Shown here in pieces: positions 9,660-21,850 of a stretch of DNA of 64,000 nucleotides (the stretch's first letter is position 1; every line of letters begins with the position of its first letter). The translations under genes and the position numbers were made by a program. The stretch comes from Ophioceras dolichostomum (Eukaryota; Ascomycota; Sordariomycetes; Magnaporthales; Ophioceraceae). The notes below the pieces were generated by a model. The model was not told the origin of the DNA. It did no database searches and saw nothing but the letters and a program-made list of their open reading frames with translations. The stretch spans positions 1 through 64,000 of the forward strand of contig PYST01000212.1 of assembly GCA_003049485.1 (NCBI GenBank), read 5' to 3'.

Positions 9660-11488
9660 TCAGCCGGCTGCTTCCTCTTCGCACGACGTACTGCCCCGGT
9701 ATCTTAGGCTTGAGCGACCGACGCCCGCGCCCTGCCGCGGCAGTTCCCTGTCACTGGAGAAGTTGTTCGAGGCAATATGCTTCAAAGCCCGTTCGAACTG
9801 GCCCCGAGCTGTATCCCATTCTGTCTCTGGTATGACCCAGACCGGGTCCTCAATCCAACCTCTCGAGTAATCGATGAAGGCGACGCCGAACTGCACATCG
9901 CAGTGTTTACCAACCGTCCCACTGACGCTGAAGTAGGCTAATACAGCAGAGTCCGAGAAGGGCGCGCGCAGAAACGCCATTCTTGCACCGTCCCGCGGCT
10001 TATTGGCTCGATCTCTTGCGGACACAAGGACCGCACACCCATCGCGGCCTCGAGTATGGGCCGCGTCGACGCGTCAAGGCTATGGTTCAGGCTGAGATCG
10101 AACAGCTTCGGCTCCTCCGAATCCAGGGCCGCAATGACGTAGATATTCTCGCAGTGACTGAGCGTGCCATCGAAGCCGTGTGAGAGCTTGCCGCACTGCT
10201 TCTCTAGCCAACGGAGGCTTATCCTCGCGTACCTGCCCGGGGAGACCTTGTGGACGAGGAGAACATCGACGTCGAAGGAGATATCGCGGAGAAGCTGAGA
10301 ATCTTCGTGGAAGTTCATGAAGCGCAGCTATAAGTAAGAGAATGGGATGGGCTTGGTGATGGAATGCACTACAGCGTTCCTTATGAAGAGGCCGGAGTTT
10401 GTCAGTGAGAAAACAGGCGGGCCTGGCCACCTCTCACGCTTGATCGGGTCCAAGAGGCACCGCCTGACCCCGTTAGCGTTAGCAAATAATGCCGGCGAGT
10501 CGGCGAATAGATTCCGGTAAGGAGGTGACACCATAATCCACATCTCCCAGTCCTCTAAGGCCTTGAGCCGCTTGATCTCGGTGAAGCGTTCCCTCGCGCG
10601 GTCTGGGCAAAAAAACCGATGACATTTCTCGTAGGTCGTGTGCTTGGGGCAGTAGAAGGAGTTTGACGGCCGGGACGGGCTAAATGGCGGGGATGAGCTG
10701 CGGAAGATGCTCAGGTCGTTGGACCGCTTGATGATCTCCTCCTGCAGCAGCTGGAACGCCTTCGCGCCCTCCGCGTACAGAATCGGCATATTCACGTCGA
10801 AGATGCCTAGCAGGCAGTACGCTATGTCCTCGACGCGCGACGTGGCCCGCTTAGCCGCCCAGGACATACACTCTGCGACGGTCACTTTGTAGAGCAGGAA
10901 GTCATGCTCAAGCACGTCTACCCTGATCTCCGTGATATGGGAGATGTCGTGAGACAGTTGCAGCTTCGTGCCGACCCGGGCCCAGCCCGAATTGAAGAAG
11001 GTTGCATGCTCCGGCGCGATAAGCTCCTGCAGGGTCCACCCCCGCGTGAACCAGCGACAGCCTGGGAGCTCCTTGTGGATGTCCGCCCCCGGCTGCAGGT
11101 CGTCTAGGTAAATGTAGCATTCGACCGCGTCTCGGTACCATTTGTACATGGAGTTGATGGCCTCGCTCAATTCGGCACTGCTGCTCTCGTCGATGCAGCA
11201 CGTGTCGACCCACGCCCATTCGATGTCTCTGATGCGTACCTGCTTGCACGCGGCGACGATCTTTCGGTAGCCTGATTTGCGTTTGATGGGGTGGTTATCT
11301 TCGTCTGGGCCTGACGCCGTGCCAACGTCATCGTCACCGGCGACGACGCTGGTCATCTCGCGGAAGTCGACATCCTGGTCCTCCCGCCATGTGTGCGAGA
11401 GGATCGCGTACGGAGGGATCGAGCCCCCGAGGAACAGCCTAATTCGGAGGGTCTCGGTGTCGATTAGACGGATGGACATCGCGGCCAC
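9660..11488 (-). pseudogene. HET-domain heterokaryon-incompatibility protein with interrupted C-terminal half
   Basis: The intact frame 11488-10328 encodes 386 aa with a canonical N-terminal HET domain: YAILSHTW (about residue 27), WVDTCCIDESSSAELSEAIN (about 93), YIYLDDL (about 124) and WFTRGWTLQELIAPE (about 147). The usual post-HET segment RVEDIAYCLLGIFDVNMPI follows. HET domains trigger regulated cell death in vegetative incompatibility. Coding homology does not stop at TAG 10328-10330. It continues in the same frame (LRFMNFHEDSQLLRDISFD) to about 10040, then shifts frame by the equivalent of a one-base loss and runs to TGA/TAG at 9660. A 45-nt GTAGTG..TTATAG intron (10372-10328) could remove the stop in phase, but it is at the lower size limit. 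The frameshift would remain. The protein is therefore either a naturally short 386-aa form or a damaged longer one. Confidence 0.75.
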
Positions 11489-13364
11489 TACGTGGGTACT
11501 TGCTCACTCGCTACGACAGGCTGAACACGGAGACCTGAGAGGTGTACTCTTCAATCGTGCCGGTTGATTAGATTCGAGAGTCTGGCAATGCAGATTTTCC
11601 CCACGCTGAGCTGCTCAGCCTGACCAAGGGCGAGCGAGGACGAGCTGAAGTTTTCACGTGAAGTCACGTTAGAACCTCTGAGTGCTCCCTCTCCCCCATA
11701 TCACTAGGTAGGCTCTCAACATGCTTTCTTGAGATCCAGTAAGGCATAGATGCCGACGATATTCAGGTTGCATTACCTCGAGTAAATGCCTGTCTACGTT
11801 GTTGAAAAGAGCGTGAAACTACTCCAAGGCAATCCATACTATCAGGGCCTTCCTTCGTTCATGCCATCCCATCAACGGTGCGGTACTACGCGGAAACTCA
11901 TGGCCACTTGACCCAAAATTACCGGTGGCTACACAATTACGAGCACGACATGGCTTCTTCGCGTCCCGCGGAACGGACCTTCGCCGACTCTTAGCCGGTC
12001 TTCACAAATGCATCTATTCTCGGAAGCACGTTGCTCCGCTAAGCAGCGGGAACATTGTGTGGATGGAGCCTCGGTCAGCTCCGCATTGTATATCGCCAAG
12101 ACTCTCAGCATGCTTGGACGCTTCCCCAACAGTATCTCGGTAGGTGCCATGCAGAAGCCCCCGATTTTGGCGGCGCAAGTAGGTAGTACATGTACAGTAG
12201 TTGGTAAAGTGCCGCCAGACCTATGTCGTCCACCCGAAATCAGCCCGAGGGATCACCTCATCTTACACATTCACCTCCACAATCGCAGATTTTGAGCCGC
12301 ACTTGCATCGCATTCGCATCCAAGGAGTAAGCACTGGTCGGAACCCCGCACGCGATTTCACAGATCCAATGCACGGGGGGCTGGAGCCTATGTCGTTAGG
12401 CGGCGGCTTCTCTCCGCGGGCGCCGCCGCACAGAGGACGGCCGGGCGTTGAGGGGCCGCCGAGAAATGCCCGCGGACACCGAAGCCGTGTCCATTCCGCG
12501 GGCCGCGTGGGACTGCGCTGCAGTGTCCAAGTGCGGCGGGGTACGGGCCTGTGGGCATCTTGGACGGCATTGAGAAGCCACGGCAAGATGCGAATGCAAA
12601 AACGTGCAGTGCGCGAGGAGGGCAATGTGTTAACAACGAATCTCTCAGCCCGCTCGTCTTCGGCTCTGCGCCATACGACGCTCTGCCGGCCCGGATTGGG
12701 CTGGCTTGGATGACACCGGCTGTTGCCGCCGAGACTGATGATCACCCCATTTTCGTCATCAGCCCTATTTGGTATTCGGGGAGGGTTTTGCGAGCTGGAA
12801 ATGCACTTGCCACTGTGGCCTTGTCCAGGATATTTTGGTGCTCGTTGCCAAAAGGATTCTCAGTAGGTCCTAGGTCAAAACTACAAGAGCGAGAGAATCG
12901 AGTGCAAATGCGGGAATGTAAAGGGTACGAGGCTCGCAACAGTACGAATACGTGGAGCTGGGACATTGACGGAAGGCAGTGGCCCACACCGGAACATTCA
13001 GTACGACGTCGTGGGGAAGTTTTATAAGCTGCAACGACACGTCTGGACGCGATCCTTGGGTAATGGCGGCCTTGGCTGCTTGGCATTGGGAGGCCATGCG
13101 AATACGCCATACGCCTCTCCACGGTCAGCCAGGTAGAAAAGACCCCGGCTTCCGCTACGACATCTCTCGCCATTGTTGAGACCTCTGCTATTTGCAGCCT
13201 TACCTACCTAGCCATCGATGTCTCCCTCATCAATCAAGTCACAAAGCTGAGACGCCCGAGGAAAGGCAAATACAAAAAGTTGAGGTCGACTATCGACAAT
13301 CGGATCTGCCTGACTTATCTCTCATCATCGGGGGTGTTGGGGTAGAATCGTGGGAGAAGTCGCC
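11489..13364. other. Intergenic region between divergent HET and ABC transporter genes
   Basis: 1.9 kb holding the promoters of the HET gene (minus) and the ABC transporter (plus). It includes a perfect TTCACGTGAA palindrome at 11653-11662 and a GC-rich stretch at about 12390-12550. Short open frames on both strands lack any recognisable motif, and I support no gene here. Confidence 0.6.
11653..11662. promoter_or_regulatory. TTCACGTGAA palindrome (E-box/CACGTG core)
   Basis: Perfect 10-bp palindrome with a CACGTG core, the binding site of bHLH and some bZIP factors. It lies 165 bp upstream of the HET-gene start, followed 3 bp later by another CACGT. Function is inferred from sequence only. 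Confidence 0.35.
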
Positions 13365-16300
13365 ATGACGACGAGTAAACCAACGGAAGGAAAAGGGGAC
13401 GAGATCGCACCCGAGGAAAACAAGAGTACAGGAGATGCTGCCCTGACGGAGAACAAGATGGTCGACAAGCCGTCGTTGCAAAAGGGCGAGCCACAGCCTC
13501 AGACACAACCGCCATCATCATCAGAATCAGGGGATGTCAAGGTGGCGGTTGGTTCCCTTGGAAAGGGAAAGGGTAACAAGGAAGGCAGCGAAGAGAAGAC
13601 AGCTGACAAGGAGGAAAACGATGGCTTCAAAGATTTCAAGGTGAGTGAGTGAGTGTGGGAGCAAAGAGTATAGCTCTAAAATCCAATCCCCAATGTTCCA
13701 GCTAACCACAATACCCAACATCGAACCAACCTCCCCTTTCCCCAGCGAATATTCTCATACGCCCAACCAGCCGACTGGCTGATCGAGTCCCTCGCCGTCA
13801 TCACCGCCTTCGGCGCCGGCACGGCCTCCGCGCTCGTGAACCTCGTGCTGGGCAACCTCATCACCGAGATCATGCGGTACAGCACCGGCCAGTCGTCCGG
13901 GGAGGAGTTCAGGGACCGCATCTCCAAGGAGGTGCTCTGGCTCGTGTATATCGGCGTCGCGCGCCTCGTATTCTCCTCCGCGTACGCAGCATTCTCTACC
14001 CTCGCGGCCTACCGCATCGCGCGCAACATCCGGCACGCGTACGTCGCCGCCGCACTCTCGCAGGAGGTCGCCTATTTCGATAAAGGAACGGGCGGCTCCG
14101 TCGCGATGCAGGCCACCGCGAACGGGAGGGCGATCCAGGCGGGCATCGGTGAGAAGGTTGGCGTGGCGTTCCAGGCGCTTGGGCTGTTTGTCGCGGCGTT
14201 CGCGGTGTCGTTCGCAAAGAGCTGGAAGTTGACGCTCATCCTGACGTGCATGCCCGTGACGCTGATCACTATTATTGGCGTCACCGTCGTGCTCGACAAC
14301 GCGCTTGAGGAGAGGATACTGAAGGTGTATGCGCAGGCGGGGGCATTCGCCGAGACAATCCTCGCTAGCGTGCGCAACGTGCACGCGTTTGGGTTGAGGG
14401 GCAGGCTGATGAGAAGGTTTGACGGGGGGTACCTCGCTGAAGCGCACGCGTTGGGCACGCGCAGGTATGGCCTGTTCGGCGTCCTGTTCAGCGCCGAGTA
14501 CACTATCGTCTATCTTGCGATCGGGCTGGCGTTCTGGCAGGGTATTCAGATGTTGCTGAGAGGCGAGATTGGCGATATGGGCACTATTTACACGTACGTC
14601 TGTCCGGCGTCTTCTTTTCACCTTTCCCCTCTTTTTCTTCCTTAAAGATACTTCGCCTTCTCGTGCTGTTCCCGCCCCTTCTACTTCTTCCTCTTCTCCC
14701 TTTTCTTCCTCTTCCATCCGAACCCTGCTCCCCGCCATCTCACCACCCCTTCGAAATCGACATTCACCAAGCCAGCTTACATATTTCTAACAACCTACCC
14801 CCAACCAACCCATCAAAACAGCGTTTTAACCTCCATGCTCTCGGCGACCATGTCCTTCACAACAATAGCGCCCACCTCCGTCGCCATCGGCCGCGCCGCC
14901 TCCGCCGCCGGCGAGCTGTTCAAGCTGATCGATCGCAAGTCCGAGATCAACCCGTTCGACGAGGGCGGCGAGAAGCCCGACGAGACGGCTGGCGTGCTCG
15001 ATATCGAGAACGTAACGTTCTCGTACCCCACCCGCCCCGGCGTCACGGTTTTAGACGACTTTTCTCTGCATGTTCCTCCGGGCAAGGTGACGGCGCTTGT
15101 GGTACGTGTACTCGTACTCACCTCCTCATGATCATTATCATCAACTGCCTCAACTGCCTCCCTCCCCGTCCAAACTAGTCTCGCTGGAAGTGAGTGTGAC
15201 AAAGAAACAACCTAACCCTTCTTTCTTGCATCTTGCAGGGTGCAAGCGGCTCCGGCAAATCCACCATCATCGGCCTCATCGAGCGCTGGTACAACCCATC
15301 CTCAGGCACGATCAAGCTCGACGGCCGGCCCATCACGGCGCTGAACCTCAACTGGCTCCGCACGCACGTCCGGCTAGTCCAACAGGAGCCCGTGCTCTTC
15401 AACGGCAGCGTGTTCAACAACATCGCGTCCGGACTCGTCGGCACGCCGCTCGAGCACTCCTCACGTCAAGAACAGAAAGCCGCCGTCGAGGCGGCAGCCA
15501 CCACGGCGTTCGCGCACGACTTTATTTCTGAACTGCCGCAGGGATACGACACGCGCATCGGCGAGCGAGGCGGGTTGCTGTCGGGTGGACAGAAGCAGAG
15601 GGTTGCGATCGCGCGGAGTATCGTCTCTGATCCGAAGGTGTTATTGTTGGATGAGGCCACGTCTGCGCTGGACCCGCATGCCGAGGGCGAGGTGCAGAAG
15701 GCGCTGGATAACGTCTCTCAGAGGCGCACGACGCTGGTTATTGCGCATAGGCTGTCGACGATAAAGGGGGCGGATAATATCGTGGTGATGAGCGAGGGGA
15801 GGATCGTCGAGCAGGGGACGCATGAGGCGCTGATTGCTGTGGATGGCGGGACGTATGCGAGGATGGTGAGGGCGCAGAACTTGTCGGCTGCTGCGACTGC
15901 TAGGGTGGAGGATAGGGACGTGTCTAAGGAGAGGGGAGAAGGGTCTGGGATTGGTGGTGGTGGAGACGGAGAGCGTGCTGGTTGTGAGGTTGATGGAGGT
16001 GTGGTCAAGGAGATCACCTCGGCGAGGAAGTCGAAGGGTGGGGATGGTGACGACCAGGTCGATGTCGAGAAGATGCAGTCTATCGTTCGGTACCGGACTG
16101 CGGAGCAGAAGCACCTGGACTCGCTCAGGGAGCGGGAGGACTTCGACAAGCACAAACATAGTGGATTTGTGGTGTCGGTTCTGAAGCTGGTGGGGGAGAC
16201 CATGGAGATCAAGTGGGTGTGGGCCCTCATTGGGTTGGCCACCGTCTTGGGAGGTAAGCTAGGTCGTCTTTTCCCCGTGTCCTCTCCCTCTCCTTGCTGT

Positions 16301-18405
16301 CCCTCTGGATCTTGCCCTCCTACCTACTTATTAACACTCTCTTCTCTTTTCTTCCCAGGTGGCGTCACCCCGGGCCAAGCCGTCCTCCTCGCCAAAACGA
16401 TGGACGTGTTCACGGCGCCCGACCTAGACACCATGTCGTCGCGCGGCAACTACTTCTCCGCCATGTTCATCGCCCTGGGCCTGGGCGCGGGGGTGGCCAA
16501 CTTCATCATAGGCTACGCCTGCAACTTCGCGGCGAACAAGCTGTCTCGAAAGCTCCGCCGCAATCTGCTCGACTCGTACCTCGCGCAGGACCTGCAGTTC
16601 TTCGACAGGGCCGAGCACACCGTCGGCGCGCTGACGGCCAAGCTCGACAGCGTCCCGAAGGCCGTGTTCGAGCTGATGAGCTTCAACATCGGACTGGTCG
16701 TCGTCTCGCTCGTGGGCACCATTGGCTGCAGCGTGCTCGCGCTGACGCACGCGTGGAAGCTGGGGCTGGTGGGCGTGTTCGCGAGTCTGCCGCCCATGGT
16801 CCTGGCCGGGTGGGCGCGGATTAGGCTCGAGAGCCTGCTGGAGGACAGAACCGATAAGAAGTTCTCGGCCAGCGCGGCGCTGGCGTCCGAGGCTGTCTTG
16901 GCTATCAGGACCGTGTCGAGCCTGGCGGCTGAGAGGAGCGTGTTGGAAAGGTATACGAAGGAGCTAGATTATGCCACAAGGCAGGCGCTGCCGTTTATGG
17001 TACATGCTATGGTGTGGTACGGAGTTACGCAGGCGGTCGAGTACTTCGTGCTTGCCCTGGGGTTCTGGTGAGTCCGAAGATTCCTTTCCTCACCCCACCG
17101 TTTCTTATATCCTAGCCTCCTGCCTACCTACCAACCTGGGTGCCTACCTGCCCCTTTCCAGTCCTGAACTGTCTCTAACCTGCCAACTACCTACCTCGTA
17201 TAACACAGGTACGGCTCCCGGCTCGTTTCCTCCGGCGAGGTTACCTTCTACGAATTCTTCATCTCCTTCATGGGCGTCTTCTTCGCGGGACAGCAGACCT
17301 CCATGATGTACTCCTTCTCCAGCAGTTTTACGGCCTCCACCTACTCGACGAACTACTACTTCTGGCTCCGCGGGCTGGTGCCCACCATCCAGGAGACGAA
17401 CGAGAACAGGGACAAGAAGCCCGAGAAGAACGTCGAGTCCATCGACATGCAGGGCGTGCGATTCGCGTACCCGCTCAGACCGGACCAGCAGGTCTTGAGG
17501 GGTGTGTCGTTGCAGGTATAGAGTCCATCATCATTATCATCGTCGTTCACGCGCCTCGAGTCCCCGTGCTCCCTTCCTGTCTCCCGAAAGAAACCGACAC
17601 TAACGCCCACGCCGTCGTTGGGAATACACACAAACAGATCCAACCAGGCCAGTTCGTCGCCTTAGTCGGCGCCTCCGGCTGCGGCAAATCCACCGTGATC
17701 GGTCTCCTCGAGCGCTTCTACGACCCCTCCAAGGGCACCATCACCATCGACTCCTCAGACCTGCGCGACCTCAACCCCCGCCTCTACAGGTCCCACGTCT
17801 CCCTCGTGCAGCAGGAGCCCACCCTTTATCCCGTCTCCATCCGGGACAACGTCGCGTTCGGCCTCGCCGACTCCGACTCCGACTCTCCTTCGTCACCAGA
17901 AGAAGGGGACAACAACAGTAACGAGAAAGACAAAGCGCCATCAGACTCACTAATTGAATCCGCCCTCCGCGCCGCCAACGCTTGGACCTTCGTGTCCTCC
18001 CTCCCCGACGGGCTCGCGACGCAGTGCGGCTCGTCCGGCGGCGCGCAGCTGTCCGGTGGACAGAGGCAGCGGCTGGCGATCGCGCGGGCGCTGGCGAGGA
18101 ATCCCAGGGTGCTGCTGCTGGATGAGGCGACAAGCGCGTTGGACACGGCGTCCGAGAGGGCGGTGCAGGCGGCGCTGGAGGAGGCGAGCCGGAAGGACGG
18201 GCGGATCACGGTCGCGGTGGCGCATCGGCTGTCGACTGTGAGGGACGCGGATGTGATCTGCGTGTTTGTGGGGGGCAAGATCGGGGAGGTCGGGACGCAT
18301 GAGGAGCTGGTGGAGAGGGGCGGGGTTTATGCTGCTATGTGCGAGGCGCAGAGTTTGGATGCTGCTGGTGGAAGGAGGAAAGGGGATGGGGAGGAGCATC
18401 AGTGA
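13365..18405 (+). CDS. ABCB-type full-size multidrug transporter (MDR/P-glycoprotein family)
   Basis: Seven exons: 13365-13640, 13746-14593, 14822-15101, 15239-16253, 16359-17067, 17209-17515 and 17638-18405. They total 4203 nt, or 1400 aa, in consistent phases. Architecture is TMD1-NBD1-TMD2-NBD2. NBD1 has Walker A GASGSGKST (about residue 469), Q-loop RLVQQEP, signature LSGGQKQRVAIARS, Walker B VLLLDEATSALD (about 600) and H-loop IAHRLST. NBD2 has GASGCGKST (about 1155), LVQQEP, LSGGQRQRLAIARA (about 1282), VLLLDEATSALD and VAHRLST. Both sites look catalytically complete. The first exon encodes a 92-residue Lys/Glu/Ser-rich soluble N-terminal tail. The ATG at 13365 is the first in frame. 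NBD2 carries a Ser/Asp/Glu-rich insertion between Q-loop and signature (17867-17950). Such exporters move lipophilic drugs, toxins or peptides across the plasma membrane; the substrate is unknown and no biosynthetic cluster is adjacent. Confidence 0.96.
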
Positions 18406-21400
18406 TGGAGGTGAGGAGAGGAGAGGAGAGGAGAGGAGAGGGAAGGGAAGGGAGGTCGAGTTAAGGCTGGTGAATGGAAGGGTGGATGGACCGTGGTGGT
18501 GGTCATGTGAGGGACGAGCGAGCGAGCGGAGAAACAGTTGAGGCTGGTGGGTGGGAATGGGAAGAATACATAGATCTGGGTGCGCGAGGAATAAAGTGAA
18601 GCGGAGATGAGGAGTTGAGGCTGATTAGTAGCAAGGGGGGATGGGAAGGGAGCCGCGGGGAAGAGTCCTCCTGGTTCGGCAGCATGTGGTGAGATGGCGA
18701 CGGTGGGTTGATGTTTCTAATCTGTACCAGGCAATTAGGTACAGTTGGAGATTGCAGTGGTTCTCTGTTTTGTTTTGTATATGTCGATACCTAGATACTA
18801 GATCTTCTTGTTTCTTGTTTGCGGTCTGTACGTTAATGGTGCTATTCTTTTTTATCCGAGACCCAGAAATGGCATCTTAGTATACAGTCCATTGTCCCTC
18901 GTTCTATGCAGCCACCACCCGCTGTCGACTCGAGATACTGTTTGGATGCATCGAGCAGATAGACTGCCCAGACCGGGGAAAGAAGTCACTTGGTCTTTCA
19001 GGTCTCTGTGTCTTAGTTGACGGGTTAATTATCGGCGGCGCTCTGTTTACCATCAATAGCAGAGAGAGAGAGAGGAAGAGGCGGAGGAGGTTGCTGAAAC
19101 TAGCCGACAGCTTGTTCACCGTTGGTTATTACTGCGCAAAAGCTTTGCCACCTATTGCCTTGGCGGCGGCGGCCGGCCTCGGTGAGTTGATCCTTCCCCT
19201 CGTCCATAACCGAAGGTACAGACAGGCACGCGTCCTTGTGTGTGGGCGCGGAAATCAGTCTCAAGAGTCGGGGCCGGACCGGACTTTGTGGGACCGGAAT
19301 TAGATGGGAAGAGTGCGAGAGTTGCCTCAGGCTCGGGTTCGGGGCACAAAGGATGGTGATACTTTTTTTGCGACATGCAGGAGTCCTTGTGATGGGATTT
19401 GGAAAGCCCTGCAGGGGGCTCTGGGCGTGTCGAAGATCCGATAAGAAACGGAATTAAGATGTGTCGGGGGCTGAGTGGAAGAATGCATCGAAGAGTCTAT
19501 TTGATCATCATCAATTCAGAAAGAAAGTGCTTATCCGTCTGGTTTGTTGCCAATCTTTCTGTTCCGGGAATTTCCTTCTTGATGTTTTTCTCTGCGCTGA
19601 AAGCAGAGAAAGAGACGGACGAACTTGAACGGCAAGAAGAGACGAAACAACAATGCATACAAAGATGATGATTCTCAGCCCTACCAACCTGCCACTATCG
19701 TCATCCCGCAATCGCTGTCGGAAAACATCGAATGACAGACATTTCAGTTGATAATGACAAGTCCGCCGATGTTTCAGGGGACGGACAGACGACTCCATCC
19801 TCCCAGCTAGTTGCGTGCTTGCGTTTTCATCAACCCCGGCAGCAAGTAGCAGCCTTTTTTTTGTCCCGCCAATGTCATAACAAATTCACTGCCTCAGTTC
19901 TCCAAGTGCCGGACCGTAGCCCGGCCCCGCCGTCCAGCTCTTCGCCGCGGCTTCGCGTTTTCGGTGGAACCCCTCCTGCCGTTTTGGGAGACAAAATGCA
20001 GGGGCCAGGGACAAGTGAAGTGACACACCACTGCGACTGGGGAAAGGCATGATGTGATCGAAACACTCGATGGTCGCACAATGCAATCTTTGGGGAAGGA
20101 AGCAAATCCTTTGAAATATTTCTTGAACTTTCCAAAGTCTCTCTCCCCGCGTTACTGCCGCCCGCGTCCTACATACCTGTTCACTGGTAGCTAGAGTGTC
20201 ATTCAATCTGTTTTCGCGGTTTTTTTTTAAGAGTGCTAAGTAGCGGCAGGCAGTCGCGGCGAGCAGCCACCTCGATCGCGGCTATGCAAACCAGACGCGG
20301 CGTTTGTGTTCGAACCGGAGAGTTCCGGTCGTAACCGGGATCCAGTGTGTTGGTTACGCCTTTCACAGGGCAGGGCATTTTGGCGGACGCTAGGAGCAAA
20401 GCCTCTGATGTGTTAGCAGCTCAGATGTGGGACTCGTCGCGCATTATAGGGCTGATTCGGCGCTTCGTTGGTGGCCTAGCAAGTCGCAACTATAGGCAAC
20501 TGTTGGGGATGAGTAAGAACTAAAAACCCAATGTTTCCTGATATTCCTCTTCCCAGCGTGCCAGCAGCTAGCTCACCTGATGTGGTGAGGATGATGATGA
20601 ATCCTTTCGATTCTGTTGATCTCTCGAAATTAGGTGGGATTGGTGATTTCGTCGATTGCAACCCTCCATGATTGGGATGGAGTTGGGTGGAACGGAGGAC
20701 ATTGTATCGACTGGTGCAGCCTTCTGGTCAGAGAAATTTTCGTTTTACACCAGGTACACCAAGGAAAATTTGTTTTACACACGTGTGCACATGTGCGAAA
20801 CTGGGAGGTGAATGGTGATATTATTCTCTCTGCAAGGGGGAGATCACCACGTTCCAAATAACGAGAAAAGTCAAATGAAATGAACTGACGTAAAAGCTGG
20901 TGTGAATGTAGGAGCAACATCGCATTTGGCCAATAAGCGACGGAGACTGCCTGGCCCGTCTGGAGCGCTTGTGGCACCTCTAGCGGCGGAAAAGCGGCAA
21001 CGGCAATAACTGGTAGTGCGAAGCCGCCTCGACGGTTTGATCCAAACACACTAGCCTTTAGTGCTAACTCTGCACTGACGACAATCGTTGGTTTTATGGA
21101 CCTCCAATGTTTCTCAGACCAGTCAGACCGCAGAATTCAAAGTCTGCGCCTTGTGGAGCCGCACCGAAAAGTATCCGTGGGGTGTTCTTTGCCAAAAAGC
21201 ATCGATGATGGAATCCGAATCCTTCGGACTCTGACCCTTGGGCTTGGCATCCCACATCCCACATGCCAATCCCCATCCCTGATGGCTGGCTCTCCTTGAT
21301 TGTGTTGCCTGCGAGCCTGGCAGGCAGAGAGGAAGAGGATGTCTTGGGTTTCGGGTTTTGGGGTTGATCTGCGTGGCACTACCAGAAGAAGGTGTGGACG

Positions 21401-21850
21401 GATACCAGCCCAACCAGCCGGATTGTTCGGCCGTCTCGTCTCTTTCCAGTCCTCTGCAGCTGTGCCTCCTCCTCCCTCCTCTCCCGCCCGTCCCTTCCAC
21501 CATCTTACTGTCGCACCTTTTTTCTCTGCTTTCCCGCATCCTTCTCGTTGATTGCACTCACTCCCATTCAACACCCATCGTAAACAATCTCAACAGCGTG
21601 TCCACCCCGTGTATTCCTCCTCACAACCGCCGGACGCGGCCTGGGGAATTCCTCCTCCCCTTCCTCCCGCAGAGAGATATACGCCCACATCGCCACATCC
21701 CCTTGTTGATCAGCGATCGACCAGCCGCTAGCAGCGACCGAGCAGGCCAGGTCGAGAGCTAGCGAAGCATTCCGGGAGCAAGGAGGGGCAGGCCGCGAAT
21801 TTCACCGACAGCGGGCTGCAGCGGCGGCAGCGGCGGCAGCAGCAGCAGCG
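18406..21850. other. 3.4-kb intergenic region, no supported gene
   Basis: Contains the 3' region of the ABC transporter and the promoter of the beta-trefoil-like membrane protein. Purine-rich sequence follows the transporter stop. From about 21420 to 21560 the plus strand becomes C/T-rich. Just before the ATG at 21851 lies a (GCG/GCA)n tract (about 21815-21850). Open frames on both strands carry no recognisable motif. Confidence 0.6.
18413..18452. repeat. GGAGA/GGGAA minisatellite
   Basis: Tandem GAGGA units degenerating into GGGAA units, starting eight bases after the ABC-transporter stop codon. It is in the probable 3' untranslated region. Confidence 0.9.

Noticed and set aside
13755..14738. 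327-aa minus-strand frame
   Set aside because: Antisense of the ABC transporter TMD1; Arg/Glu/His-rich composition typical of a shadow frame.
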